A program made the position numbers and the translations under genes. 64,000 bases of DNA, taken from Gaetbulibacter_A aestuarii. Its GTDB lineage: Bacteria > Bacteroidota > Bacteroidia > Flavobacteriales > Flavobacteriaceae. A model generated the notes under the pieces. That model worked only from the letters and a program-made list of their open reading frames with translations. It did not search any database and had not been told where the DNA came from. Shown here in pieces: positions 51,359-60,888 of the stretch (position 1 is its first letter; every line of letters begins with the position of its first letter). The DNA lies in assembly GCF_039537665.1 (NCBI RefSeq), contig NZ_BAABAY010000001.1, positions 1-64,000 of the forward strand. Direction: 5' to 3'.

Positions 51359-53021
51359 TCGTTTTTTTTGGAGAAGCTTTGGCATCATTGGTATTGTCAT
51401 CGGATTACTTTGGAGTTGTGAAACTTCAAACAACAGTTCTAAATCCTATTATTTTAATCCTGTTTCAGGAAATGATACGAATTCCGGAGACAGCGAAAAT
51501 TCAGCTTTTAAATCTCTTAGAAAAATTAGTGCTCTAAAATTGGAGGCGGGAGATCATATATATTTAGCTGCCGGTGAAACCTTTTTAGAGCCATTAGAAC
51601 TTAGAGAAGTTAAGGGATCCGAAACCGAACCTGTTTTAATCAGTACTTACGGTAAGTCAAAAGACACACTCGCACACATTAAAGTTGAAGGCGCTTTGAA
51701 CGGCGTGCTTATTAAGAATTGTCAAAATCTATCGCTACAAAATCTAAATATTTCCGCGAAAGCGAAAGAAGATCAGAATAAAACAGAGGAACGCACCATG
51801 CGCTGTGGCATCCTTGTTCAAATTACCAAAAACGACGTTTATCAAAATATTTCACTAAAAAATATCAAGATAAAAGATGTTTTTTATGAAAAGGAAGGAT
51901 TTACACGCCCAAAAAATGAAGTTAAATCAGCGAATGGTACTCAGAATTACGGTTGGGGTATTCGTATTATAAATCAAACACAAACCGGATTCATAAAGAA
52001 TATTCGTATTCAGAATGCTGTTGTTGATAATGTTTCTCATACCGGGATAAAACTAACTTCCCGGGATCATACTGATACTTATGGGATAGACACTTTTGAA
52101 ATTTCAAATAGCCAAGTTACGAATACCGGTGGCCCGGGAATCCAAATGTCTGGCGTAAAAAACGGACACATTTTTAATAACAGTGTTGATCATTCAGGCA
52201 GTGCGAACGATTCCAGAAAATGGGGTCGCGGTAGTGGCTTATGGACCTGGGGTTCGCGAGACATTCTCATTGAAAAAAACCGATTTACAAATGCCAATGG
52301 TCCCGGGGATTCGGCCGGTGCACATATTGATTTTAATTGCAATAATGTTATTTTACAATACAATTTTAGTGCTCATAATGCCGGAGGATTTTGTGAAATT
52401 CTTGGTAATAATTACAACTGCGCCTATCGGTATAATATTAGTGTAAATGACGGCTACCGTATTAAAGGCGAAAATGGTGCCTTTCAGGAAGGCAAGGTGT
52501 TTTGGCTTAGTGGTTACAGTGGTAAAAAACGTCGTGGCCCCTTTAACAGTTATTTTTACAACAATACGATTTATGTTAAGGATTCACTTACCGCTAAAAT
52601 AGCGATCGATCGATTGGCAAAAGGTATTTTGATTGCCAACAATATTTTTCAAATTGAGGGTTCTTCAAAACTTGTTAAAGGCGATCAGTATAATCCTGAA
52701 ACTGAAGGTGCCTGGCTGGCAGAGGATGTTATTTTTAAAAACAACTTGTTTTTCACCGATAAAAGTTGGCCAAAAAATTTAAAACTACAAGATACTCATC
52801 CGTATTATGGAAACGCACAGTTTAGCAAGCCAGGTGGTTTATTACCAGAGTATTATATTCCAAATAACATAGATTTAATTCAAAATAAAGGTATTCAAAT
52901 AGAAAAATTACCTCAGGATTCTATTGGAATTATATATGGATTACAAGTAAAAAATGATATTTTAGGCCGGCCTATAAAAAATCTCCCTGATTTAGGCGCC
53001 ATAGAATTAAACCAAAATTAA
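51342..53021 (+). CDS. right-handed parallel beta-helix lipoprotein, probable glycan-active enzyme
   Basis: The start is placed at 51342, where MLKNTNRFFWRSFGIIGIVIGLLWSC gives a lipoprotein signal. An upstream ATG would precede it with 27 residues inside the sulfatase gene. The 559-residue product opens with SYYFNPVSGNDTNSGDSENSAFKSL, the typical head of secreted pectate-lyase-like proteins. Beta-helix turns follow (GVLIKNCQNLSLQNLNISA, NTGGPGIQMSGVKNGHIFNN, GILIANNIFQIEGS). It lacks a motif that fixes a CAZy family. Wedged between a sulfatase and a GH2 enzyme, it is a good candidate for a glycoside hydrolase or lyase on the same substrate. It overlaps the sulfatase by 17 bases and precedes GH2 by 4. 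Confidence 0.8.
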   Translation: MLKNTNRFFWRSFGIIGIVIGLLWSCETSNNSSKSYYFNPVSGNDTNSGDSENSAFKSLRKISALKLEAGDHIYLAAGETFLEPLELREVKGSETEPVLISTYGKSKDTLAHIKVEGALNGVLIKNCQNLSLQNLNISAKAKEDQNKTEERTMRCGILVQITKNDVYQNISLKNIKIKDVFYEKEGFTRPKNEVKSANGTQNYGWGIRIINQTQTGFIKNIRIQNAVVDNVSHTGIKLTSRDHTDTYGIDTFEISNSQVTNTGGPGIQMSGVKNGHIFNNSVDHSGSANDSRKWGRGSGLWTWGSRDILIEKNRFTNANGPGDSAGAHIDFNCNNVILQYNFSAHNAGGFCEILGNNYNCAYRYNISVNDGYRIKGENGAFQEGKVFWLSGYSGKKRRGPFNSYFYNNTIYVKDSLTAKIAIDRLAKGILIANNIFQIEGSSKLVKGDQYNPETEGAWLAEDVIFKNNLFFTDKSWPKNLKLQDTHPYYGNAQFSKPGGLLPEYYIPNNIDLIQNKGIQIEKLPQDSIGIIYGLQVKNDILGRPIKNLPDLGAIELNQN

Positions 53022-53025
53022 TAGC

Positions 53026-56000
53026 ATGAAACGCCCATTATTAATAGCACTATTGTTTTCTACTGCACTGGTATTTTCTCAAGATCTACCGGACTGGGAA
53101 AACCCCGATACTCTATCCATAAATACGGTAGAGCCACACACGAATTTTATACATTTAAATGAGGCTCCTTTTAGCACGGATCATGGTAATTTATCAAACT
53201 ACCAAAGTTTAAACGGTATTTGGAAATTCATGTGGACAAAAAATACTGCAGAACGTCCCAAGGATTTTTATCAAAACGATTTTGATTGTTCCTCATGGGA
53301 TAGTATTCCTGTCCCTTCAGATTGGCAAATGCACGGTTACGGCTATCCAATTTACACCAATATTGAATATCCATTCCCGAAAAATGCACCTTGTATCGCT
53401 GATGATTTTAATCCGGTTGGCAGTTACCAACGGCATTTTATGATTCCGGATACATGGAAAGACAAATCTGTTTTTCTTCATTTTAACGGTGTAAACTCCG
53501 CTTTTTACGTTTGGGTAAACGGTGAAAAAATAGGCTACAGCCAGGGTTCAAAAACAGGTGCCGGTTTTGATATTTCAAATGCGATTAAAGTTGGTGATAA
53601 TACGATCTCGGTTCAGGTATTTCGCTGGAATGTTGGAAGCTATCTGGAAGATCAGGACTTTTGGCGTTTAAGTGGTATTGAGCGTGATGTTTTTATATAT
53701 GCCACCAATAAAATACGCTTTAAGGATATTCTGGTGAATGCTTCCCTGGATAAGGCCGAATACAAAACCGGGGATCTCACGGTAAACTTGATTACGGAAA
53801 ATGAAAGCAGTAAACTTCAAAATCTGGAATTAGAGGTCTCGTTATTGGATGGCGATAGTTTGATTTACAAAACCAGTGAAAAATTCAAACTTGCAAAAAA
53901 TACCGGCGACACGATCTCCATCGGAAAAAGTAAGTTGAACATTACGCCCTGGTCGGCGGAAATTCCTAAACGCTACAATTTACAAATTGCTTTAAAGGAT
54001 AAAAAAGGGATCCAACTGGATGCTACAGCACTAAAAATTGGATTTAGAACGTCTGAGGTTAAGAATGGGCAATTCCTGATAAATGGAAAACCTATTTTGA
54101 TCAAAGGCGTAGACCGTGTGGAACACGATCCGGTTACGGGCCATACCTTAAGTAAAGAAGACATGCTTGAAGATATTAAAGCATTCAAAGAAAATAATAT
54201 TAATGCCGTGAGAACGTCGCACTATCCAAACGATCCTTATTGGTATGAATTGTGTGACCAATATGGCATTTATGTTTTGGATGAAGCTAATATTGAATCT
54301 CATGGTTATGGTTATGACGACGGTGTAACCTTAGCTCAAGATCCACAGTTTGAAAAAATGCATTTGGATCGGATTAAAAGGATGGTGAAAAGAGATTACA
54401 ATCATCCTTCAGTGATTATCTGGTCTATGGGTAATGAGGCCGGTGCAGGTCCTAACTTTCGCAAACCTTATCTTTGGTTAAAATCTTACGATCCGTCCAG
54501 ACCGGTTCATTATGAGCGTTCCGAGCATCCCGGAGCAACATATCAAGAAAAGCTCACAGATATAATTAGTTGGATGTATTTCGATCAAAATAAGGTTGAG
54601 ACTCAATTTTTCCAAAAAGAGAATAAAAAACCATTGGCAGAACAGCGTCCCTTTATTTGGTGCGAATATGCTCACGCCATGGGAAATAGTACAGGTAACT
54701 TTATCGATTATTGGAATTGGATACGGAAACAACCGCATGCTCAGGGTGGTTTCATTTGGGACTGGATCGATCAAGGTTTACAGAAAAAAACGGATACCGG
54801 AGAAATCTATTATGCTTATGGAGGCGATTTCGAACCTGAAGGTGTTTACAACGACAATAATTTCTGTGCTAATGGTTTAATGGGTTCCAACAGAGTACCG
54901 CACCCGGGATTGCATGAAGTCAAAAAAGTTTATCAAAATGTATGGTTCTCTCAAATAGATGAAAACACTTATGAAGTTTACAACGAAAACTTTTTTAGAA
55001 ACACCGAATACTTAAAATTTAAAGCAGATCTGGTTGAAAATGGAAAAACTATTACATCTAAAGATCTGGTAATTTATCCTATTGAACCGTTACATACAGA
55101 AAAAATTAAAGTATCATTCGACTTTAATAAAGATCCAAACAAAGAATACTTTATTAATTTTTATGCGGTTTCCATTGCTAAAAACAACATCATTCCGGAA
55201 AATACGATTTTGGCTTATGATCAATTTTTAATTCAAAAACCACAGGAACAACCGGTTAAGGATCTGGATCTTCATATTGATGTTTCGAAGAAAAAAGATC
55301 AATATACGATCACTGCCGGTGCGAACACTTATATTTTTAACCGTGATGATTTAGGGCTTAGAGATATTTTATTTCAAGGAAAATCGATCTTGGAAGCACC
55401 TGTTAAAATGAGTTTTTGGCGAGCTCCAACCGATAATGATTTTGGCGCTTTTAAAATAAACAGAGCCCAGGATGCAGCTTATTTCAATTGGCGTGATGCC
55501 GATACCAAGTATAATTTAGTATCGATGAAAAAGGATAAAACAGAAGATAATGATCCTGTTCTCATTTATGATTTTTACTATCCGTTATTAAAGGCAAAGA
55601 ATCGTGTAACCTATACCGTTCTAAAAGACGGAAATTTGAAAGTAGATTGCAAATTAACCCCTGAAGATCCTGACGCCTTAAAATTGATGCCTCGTTATGG
55701 GATGGAGTTTGTTTTGAAGAAAGATTTTAATGAGGTAAATTATTATGGAAGAGGCCCTTTTGAAAATTATAACGACCGAAAAACAGCGGCTCTCATTGGA
55801 CAATATCAAAGAAAGGTGGCAGATTTTTATGTACCCTACATCCGACCTCAAGAAAATGGTTACCGCACAGATAACAGGTTTGTAACACTTGAAGATCAAG
55901 ACCACCATGGGGTTACTTTTGATGCAGCAGGTGTATTTTCATTCTCTGTTCATAACAACCCTATATCAGATTTTGATCCAGGTAATACCAAAGCCCAACG

Positions 56001-56166
56001 TCATAGCATTGATATCAAACCTAAGGATAAGATCTGGTTATCTATTGATTATATGCAGCGTGGTGTAGGTGGAGACGACAGTTGGAGTAAAGCAGCCCTT
56101 GCCAACAAAGAATATCAAATAGATCCTGAAAAATGTGCTTATTCGTTCATAATTAAACCTTTTTAA
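53026..56166 (+). CDS. GH2 family beta-galactosidase, exported
   Basis: The 1046-residue enzyme has a signal peptide (MKRPLLIALLFSTALVFS) and the LacZ domain order. First is the sugar-binding jelly roll (YPIYTNIEYPFP, GSYQRHFMIPDTW). An Ig-like domain and a TIM barrel follow, the barrel with acid/base Glu471 in SMGNEAG and nucleophile Glu547 in FIWCEYAHAMGNS. A second Ig domain and a C-terminal Bgal small-chain domain (MSFWRAPTDNDFG, YYGRGPFENYNDRK) complete it. The two glutamates are each offset by ten from E. coli LacZ. It removes terminal beta-galactose or a related residue in the periplasm. The export signal shows that it belongs to glycan use rather than lactose metabolism. Confidence 0.95.
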   Translation: MKRPLLIALLFSTALVFSQDLPDWENPDTLSINTVEPHTNFIHLNEAPFSTDHGNLSNYQSLNGIWKFMWTKNTAERPKDFYQNDFDCSSWDSIPVPSDWQMHGYGYPIYTNIEYPFPKNAPCIADDFNPVGSYQRHFMIPDTWKDKSVFLHFNGVNSAFYVWVNGEKIGYSQGSKTGAGFDISNAIKVGDNTISVQVFRWNVGSYLEDQDFWRLSGIERDVFIYATNKIRFKDILVNASLDKAEYKTGDLTVNLITENESSKLQNLELEVSLLDGDSLIYKTSEKFKLAKNTGDTISIGKSKLNITPWSAEIPKRYNLQIALKDKKGIQLDATALKIGFRTSEVKNGQFLINGKPILIKGVDRVEHDPVTGHTLSKEDMLEDIKAFKENNINAVRTSHYPNDPYWYELCDQYGIYVLDEANIESHGYGYDDGVTLAQDPQFEKMHLDRIKRMVKRDYNHPSVIIWSMGNEAGAGPNFRKPYLWLKSYDPSRPVHYERSEHPGATYQEKLTDIISWMYFDQNKVETQFFQKENKKPLAEQRPFIWCEYAHAMGNSTGNFIDYWNWIRKQPHAQGGFIWDWIDQGLQKKTDTGEIYYAYGGDFEPEGVYNDNNFCANGLMGSNRVPHPGLHEVKKVYQNVWFSQIDENTYEVYNENFFRNTEYLKFKADLVENGKTITSKDLVIYPIEPLHTEKIKVSFDFNKDPNKEYFINFYAVSIAKNNIIPENTILAYDQFLIQKPQEQPVKDLDLHIDVSKKKDQYTITAGANTYIFNRDDLGLRDILFQGKSILEAPVKMSFWRAPTDNDFGAFKINRAQDAAYFNWRDADTKYNLVSMKKDKTEDNDPVLIYDFYYPLLKAKNRVTYTVLKDGNLKVDCKLTPEDPDALKLMPRYGMEFVLKKDFNEVNYYGRGPFENYNDRKTAALIGQYQRKVADFYVPYIRPQENGYRTDNRFVTLEDQDHHGVTFDAAGVFSFSVHNNPISDFDPGNTKAQRHSIDIKPKDKIWLSIDYMQRGVGGDDSWSKAALANKEYQIDPEKCAYSFIIKPF

Positions 56167-56346
56167 ATTTTTGATATGCCCATGTGAAATAAAAATTATT
56201 TCATGTCTAAAAAATTCATCTATTGGTCAAAAAAAGTATCCGATGAATTTAAAAATTCATATCTTTCAGCATAGGTTTTAATTTAAAAGGACCCAAATTT
56301 TCTATTCTCCATTGGATTTTTAGAAAACCCTGTTTAGAAGTGTTAG

Positions 56347-59300
56347 ATGATAAAATTCAGTAAAATAGCTCTCAATATTTTTCTGCTTGCTGCCCTTAAT
56401 TGCTTCAACTTAAAGGCTCAGGACTTCGATAATATTCAAAAAATTGAATATATAAACTCAGATATTGGTCTTTCACAAAATGAGGTTACCTCTATCTTAA
56501 AAGATAAAAAAGGTTTTATTTGGATAGCTACACGAGGTGGTCTGAATCGTTACGATGGAAATAATATAAAAGTATTTCACAACGAAATTGGCAACACCAA
56601 TAGCCTTATTAATAATTCTATTGAAACGCTATTTGAAGATAGCCATGGTGTGATTTGGATAGGAACCAAATCGAATGGTTTGAGTGCTTACCATCCTGAG
56701 CTTAATCAGTTTGAACAAATAAAATCCAATAATCCAGCCATTAAACTTGATGATAAACGAATCATCTCAATTGCGGAAAGTAGTGAGCACGAGTTATGGT
56801 TAGGAACCTGGCAAAATGGATTATTCATTTACAACCCTAAAACAAAATCCGTAAGAAAAGCGGGGAATTTAAATAAGATCAACGATATCTACAGGACCAC
56901 CGAAGGTAATATGTGGTTAGCTACCGATTATGATCTATTAATTTTTGACAAAAATGGCAACCGGGTTAAGCGTGTAGCACTTCGAGACACTCCTATAGAA
57001 TTCACTTCCGTTTTACAATCTGAAACTACCGGTCTAGGTTATATCGGGACCTGGCGGGAAGGCCTTTTGGAATTCAACCCGAAAACTGAAACCTTTACAC
57101 AATACAATGGAAATGGTGATAAAAATCTAGCTAATGCCTATTTTTTGTGCGAAGATGATAAGCATAATATCCTGATTGGAACCTGGGGAAATGGAGTACA
57201 TTATTTCGATACCAGGTCTAAAACATTTTCATATTTAAACCTCTACACCAAAAACAATAAAGGAGGAAAAGAATTATACCAGGATGTTTTATGTGTTTTT
57301 CAAGACAATTTAGGAATTCTGTGGTTTGGTACCAATGGAGGAGGTTTGTGTAAATTAGATAAAACCAAAAACGATTTTGAAGACACAGAAGACAGCAATT
57401 TACCAAATGAACCTATTTGGGCCATAGCAGAAGATCAGGATAACCAATTATGGGTAGGAATTAAAGGAAATGAGAACCTGTACTACACCGAGAACTATAA
57501 AACTTTTTTTAAGATTCCCATTCCGAATGTCACACCACGGAGGTCAAGTGCCATGAAAGATGGTATTCGTACCATTTATGAAGATCGCAATAACAACCTT
57601 TGGTTTGCTAATAACAGCAGCTTATTTAAAGTGGAAAAATCGAATTCCGGCTACTCTGTTGAACCTGTTCTGATAAGAGATGACTCGGGTAATTCTGATT
57701 ACTTAATAAAAATTACAAGCTTATTTCAGAGTAGAGATGGCACATTTTGGATTGGCACGCAACAACGTGGTTTACGAAAATCGGTAAATCACGGTAATCC
57801 CGAAACACAAACTTTTAAAAGCTATTTGGTTAATGACCGTATTAGCAAATTTCTTGAAGATTCTAAAGGAAGAATTTGGGTTGGCACCTATCAAGGTCTA
57901 AAACTTTACGATAAAAAAGCTGATAAATTCAAAGTTTTCACAAAGGTTCAAGGTAACCCTAATAGCTTAAGTAGCGATATCGTCATTAGTATTCACGAGG
58001 ATGCTGATGGTACCATTTGGGTGGGAACACCTAATGGTCTAAATCAGGTGGTGGAATCAAAAGAAGGTGAATTCGCCTTTAAATCATTTCAGGAAAAAGA
58101 CGGATTATCGAACAGTTATATTCATGCCATTTTAGAAGATGATCAGAATAACATTTGGGTTAGTACCAATAAAGGTTTAGTGAAATTCAATAAAAAAGAT
58201 AATTCATTTTACAACTTTGATATAAATTCAGGTTTACTTTCCAACACATTCATGGAAGGTGCGGCTATTAAAGGGCATCAGGGAAAATTATTTTTTGGTA
58301 GTATTTACGGGATCAATTACTTCAAACCCAAAACTATTAAAAGTCTGAATGTGCCTCCAGTTGTGCTATCTGCCTTACGGGTTGCCGGTCAGGAGATTAT
58401 TCCCGGAGAAATTTATAACAATCAAAAGATCTTAGACAAAGCTATTGAGTACAGTCCGGATATTACTCTGAAAAACAGCAACAACTCCTTCACTATTGAG
58501 TATACGGCACTCGATTTTTTATCCAATTTAGGATATACCTATAAATATAAATTAGAAGGATTGGACAAGGACTGGAACACAACTTCAACTGAAAAAAATA
58601 TAACCTATTCCAATCTTTCTGCCGGAAATTATACCTTCAAAGTAAAAGCTACAAACCTGGAAGCGGGGTTAGAGTCGAAACCAGCATTTTTAAGAATAAA
58701 GATTCTACCGGTATTCTGGAAAACCTGGCAGGCCCTTTTAATTTACATTTTTATCTTTATCGGACTGCTTTATTTATATCGCTACATTATTACCAAACAA
58801 AGCGACCTAAAAAATAAATTAGCATTATCTAGATTAGAACGTAAAAAAGAAGAGGAACTCATTGAAATGAAAACCCGTTTTTTTACTGATATTGCCCATG
58901 AGTTTAGAACCCCATTATCATTAATTTCAGGACCTTTAGAAGTTTTAATGGATGACACTGCCGATCCTAAACAAAAAAAGGGGCACCTTTCTACAATTTA
59001 TTACCATACACAACGCCTTCTTAATTTAGTAAATCAGCTTCTGGATTTTAGAAAGATCGATAGCGGAAAAATGAAACTTCAGGTTGCTAAGGGTAATTTC
59101 AAAAAATTTGCCAAGGAAATTTATTTATCCTTCAAAGAACTGGCCGACAGTAAAAAGATCAATTTTAAATTCGATGTCAAAGCTTCCGAAATACCTTTAA
59201 CATACGATCGGAATATGATGGAAATTGTGCTATGTAATTTGCTATCGAATGCTTTTAAATACACCCCAAAAAATGGAAATATTACCCTCAGCATTCAAAA

Positions 59301-60444
59301 TATAAAGTCTAAAAAACGCAATCCTAAATTTCCACAGGGCTATTGTGAAATAGTCGTTCAAGATAATGGCCCGGGTATATCTAAGGAAAACCTCAAGCTC
59401 ATTTTCGATCGGTTTTACCAAACTGCAAATACCAAAACCTCAAATCTTATAGGTACAGGTATCGGTTTGGCATTAGTTAAAAGTATAGTAGACCTTCATA
59501 AGGGTAAAATTAAGGTGAAAAGCGAGTTAAATAAAGGAAGTAAATTTATTGTGAAACTCCCTTTAGAAGAAGCTCATTTTACTGAAAAAGACTTCATAAC
59601 CGACTTTAAAACAGCCGAAGATCCGGTGCACTATAAAGTAGAACGCGTTTTGGAACAAGACGATGAATCGGAAATCCAAGCAGATACCTTTAAAAAGAAA
59701 TTATTAATTGTTGAGGATAATCCTGAAATCAGGGCCTTTATTAAATCAGTTTTTAATTCCAACTATCAAATTTTTGAGTCACCAAACGGAAGAATAGGTT
59801 TCGAAAAAGCCCAAAAACACCTTCCTGATCTTGTAATTAGTGATTTGATCATGCCTGAAATGGATGGCTTGGAGCTCTGCAAAAAGTTGAGGGATACAAA
59901 GGAAACATTGCACATACCCATTATTATGCTGACCGCTCGAACCAAAACGGTTTTCCAGGAGCAAGGATACAGTTCGGGTGCAGATATTTACGTTACAAAA
60001 CCCTTTAATCCAACGGTTTTAAAGGCCCAGGCTGAAGGTTTACTAAATAACCGTGAAAAACTTAAAAACTACTTTTCAAAAAAAGTTACCCTTCAACCAA
60101 CAGATACCGATATTACCAGTTTTGATGAAGCGTTTATAAATAGCGCTATGAAGGTAGTTGAGGAGAATTTGATGAATGATGATTTAAATCGTGATTTTCT
60201 CGCAGAAAAAATGGCTACAAGCCCATCTACTTTGTATAGAAAAATCAAGTCGCTTACCGATCAGGATACCACCGAGTTCATACGTTCTATTCGATTAAAA
60301 CGTGCCGCACAGATGATTCTTAAAAAGCAGGATAATATTGGATCGATAGGTTATGCTGTAGGATTTAATGATTTGAAATATTTCAGAAAATGTTTCAAAG
60401 AGCAGTTTGGAGTAACGCCTTCAAAATTTAAAAAATCAAATTAA
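56347..60444 (+). CDS. hybrid two-component system regulator (HTCS)
   Basis: The 1365-residue one-protein sensor and regulator starts with a signal peptide (residues 1-24). Two seven-bladed Reg_prop propellers (blades such as FIWIATRGGLNRYDG) and a Y_Y_Y domain run to about residue 790. A membrane helix (LLIYIFIFIGLLYLYRYII, about 797-816) follows. HisKA has its histidine in DIAHEFRTPLSLI (about 847). HATPase is visible as NLLSNAFKYTP and GTGIGLALVKS. The receiver domain has its phospho-acceptor in VISDLIMPEMDG (about 1164). The C-terminal AraC helix-turn-helix ends IGYAVGFNDLKYFRKCFKEQFGVTP. HTCS proteins bind an oligosaccharide in the periplasm and switch on the neighbouring utilization genes. 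Confidence 0.96.
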   Translation: MIKFSKIALNIFLLAALNCFNLKAQDFDNIQKIEYINSDIGLSQNEVTSILKDKKGFIWIATRGGLNRYDGNNIKVFHNEIGNTNSLINNSIETLFEDSHGVIWIGTKSNGLSAYHPELNQFEQIKSNNPAIKLDDKRIISIAESSEHELWLGTWQNGLFIYNPKTKSVRKAGNLNKINDIYRTTEGNMWLATDYDLLIFDKNGNRVKRVALRDTPIEFTSVLQSETTGLGYIGTWREGLLEFNPKTETFTQYNGNGDKNLANAYFLCEDDKHNILIGTWGNGVHYFDTRSKTFSYLNLYTKNNKGGKELYQDVLCVFQDNLGILWFGTNGGGLCKLDKTKNDFEDTEDSNLPNEPIWAIAEDQDNQLWVGIKGNENLYYTENYKTFFKIPIPNVTPRRSSAMKDGIRTIYEDRNNNLWFANNSSLFKVEKSNSGYSVEPVLIRDDSGNSDYLIKITSLFQSRDGTFWIGTQQRGLRKSVNHGNPETQTFKSYLVNDRISKFLEDSKGRIWVGTYQGLKLYDKKADKFKVFTKVQGNPNSLSSDIVISIHEDADGTIWVGTPNGLNQVVESKEGEFAFKSFQEKDGLSNSYIHAILEDDQNNIWVSTNKGLVKFNKKDNSFYNFDINSGLLSNTFMEGAAIKGHQGKLFFGSIYGINYFKPKTIKSLNVPPVVLSALRVAGQEIIPGEIYNNQKILDKAIEYSPDITLKNSNNSFTIEYTALDFLSNLGYTYKYKLEGLDKDWNTTSTEKNITYSNLSAGNYTFKVKATNLEAGLESKPAFLRIKILPVFWKTWQALLIYIFIFIGLLYLYRYIITKQSDLKNKLALSRLERKKEEELIEMKTRFFTDIAHEFRTPLSLISGPLEVLMDDTADPKQKKGHLSTIYYHTQRLLNLVNQLLDFRKIDSGKMKLQVAKGNFKKFAKEIYLSFKELADSKKINFKFDVKASEIPLTYDRNMMEIVLCNLLSNAFKYTPKNGNITLSIQNIKSKKRNPKFPQGYCEIVVQDNGPGISKENLKLIFDRFYQTANTKTSNLIGTGIGLALVKSIVDLHKGKIKVKSELNKGSKFIVKLPLEEAHFTEKDFITDFKTAEDPVHYKVERVLEQDDESEIQADTFKKKLLIVEDNPEIRAFIKSVFNSNYQIFESPNGRIGFEKAQKHLPDLVISDLIMPEMDGLELCKKLRDTKETLHIPIIMLTARTKTVFQEQGYSSGADIYVTKPFNPTVLKAQAEGLLNNREKLKNYFSKKVTLQPTDTDITSFDEAFINSAMKVVEENLMNDDLNRDFLAEKMATSPSTLYRKIKSLTDQDTTEFIRSIRLKRAAQMILKKQDNIGSIGYAVGFNDLKYFRKCFKEQFGVTPSKFKKSN

Positions 60445-60699
60445 AGATATTTTTAATCCATGCTTCGATTAATTGGAAGATAGAACAGCATAGAAAACAA
60501 CCTGTTACCATCTCTCATTCTGGTTAAGATCAGTTTTGTATTAAACCTCTTATTACGGAACCACCCACTTTAAGTTCACCCGAAGGGGGTTTTGAGATCA
60601 AATTCTAAACACTAACCTTATTACACCCTTATTTTGAACGATTTACACCTCTAGATGAGCTAATTATTGCAGAGCTTTGAGTAATAACAAAATCAAAAA

Positions 60700-60813
60700 A
60701 TGCAAAACAACACCGAAAAAGAAGAGGATAAAATCAAAAATCAGGAATCACTCATATTTGTTGTGCTGTTAATTTTTTTTTCGACGTTGCTCTACGCTTT
60801 TATGAGATCATGA
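60700..60813 (+). CDS. possible 37-residue single-pass membrane peptide
   Basis: The frame MQNNTEKEEDKIKNQESLIF followed by VVLLIFFSTLLYAFMRS has a charged N-terminal half, one hydrophobic helix and a short basic end. That is a plausible small membrane protein. It lies in the 444-base gap between the HTCS gene and susC, 256 bases after the former and 75 before the latter. I recognise no family. No promoter box or clear ribosome site was found, so coding status rests on the amphipathic layout and position alone. Confidence 0.4.
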   Translation: MQNNTEKEEDKIKNQESLIFVVLLIFFSTLLYAFMRS

Positions 60814-60888
60814 TCAAAAAAAATAACCTCCTGAATAAAATTTAAATAACAACTAAACTCAAATAATTAATTAACTCAAAACTTATTT

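Noticed and set aside
60574..60596. Possible terminator CACCC-GAAG-GGGGT followed by TTTT after the HTCS gene
   Set aside because: The stem is only about four pairs. Too weak to list as a feature.
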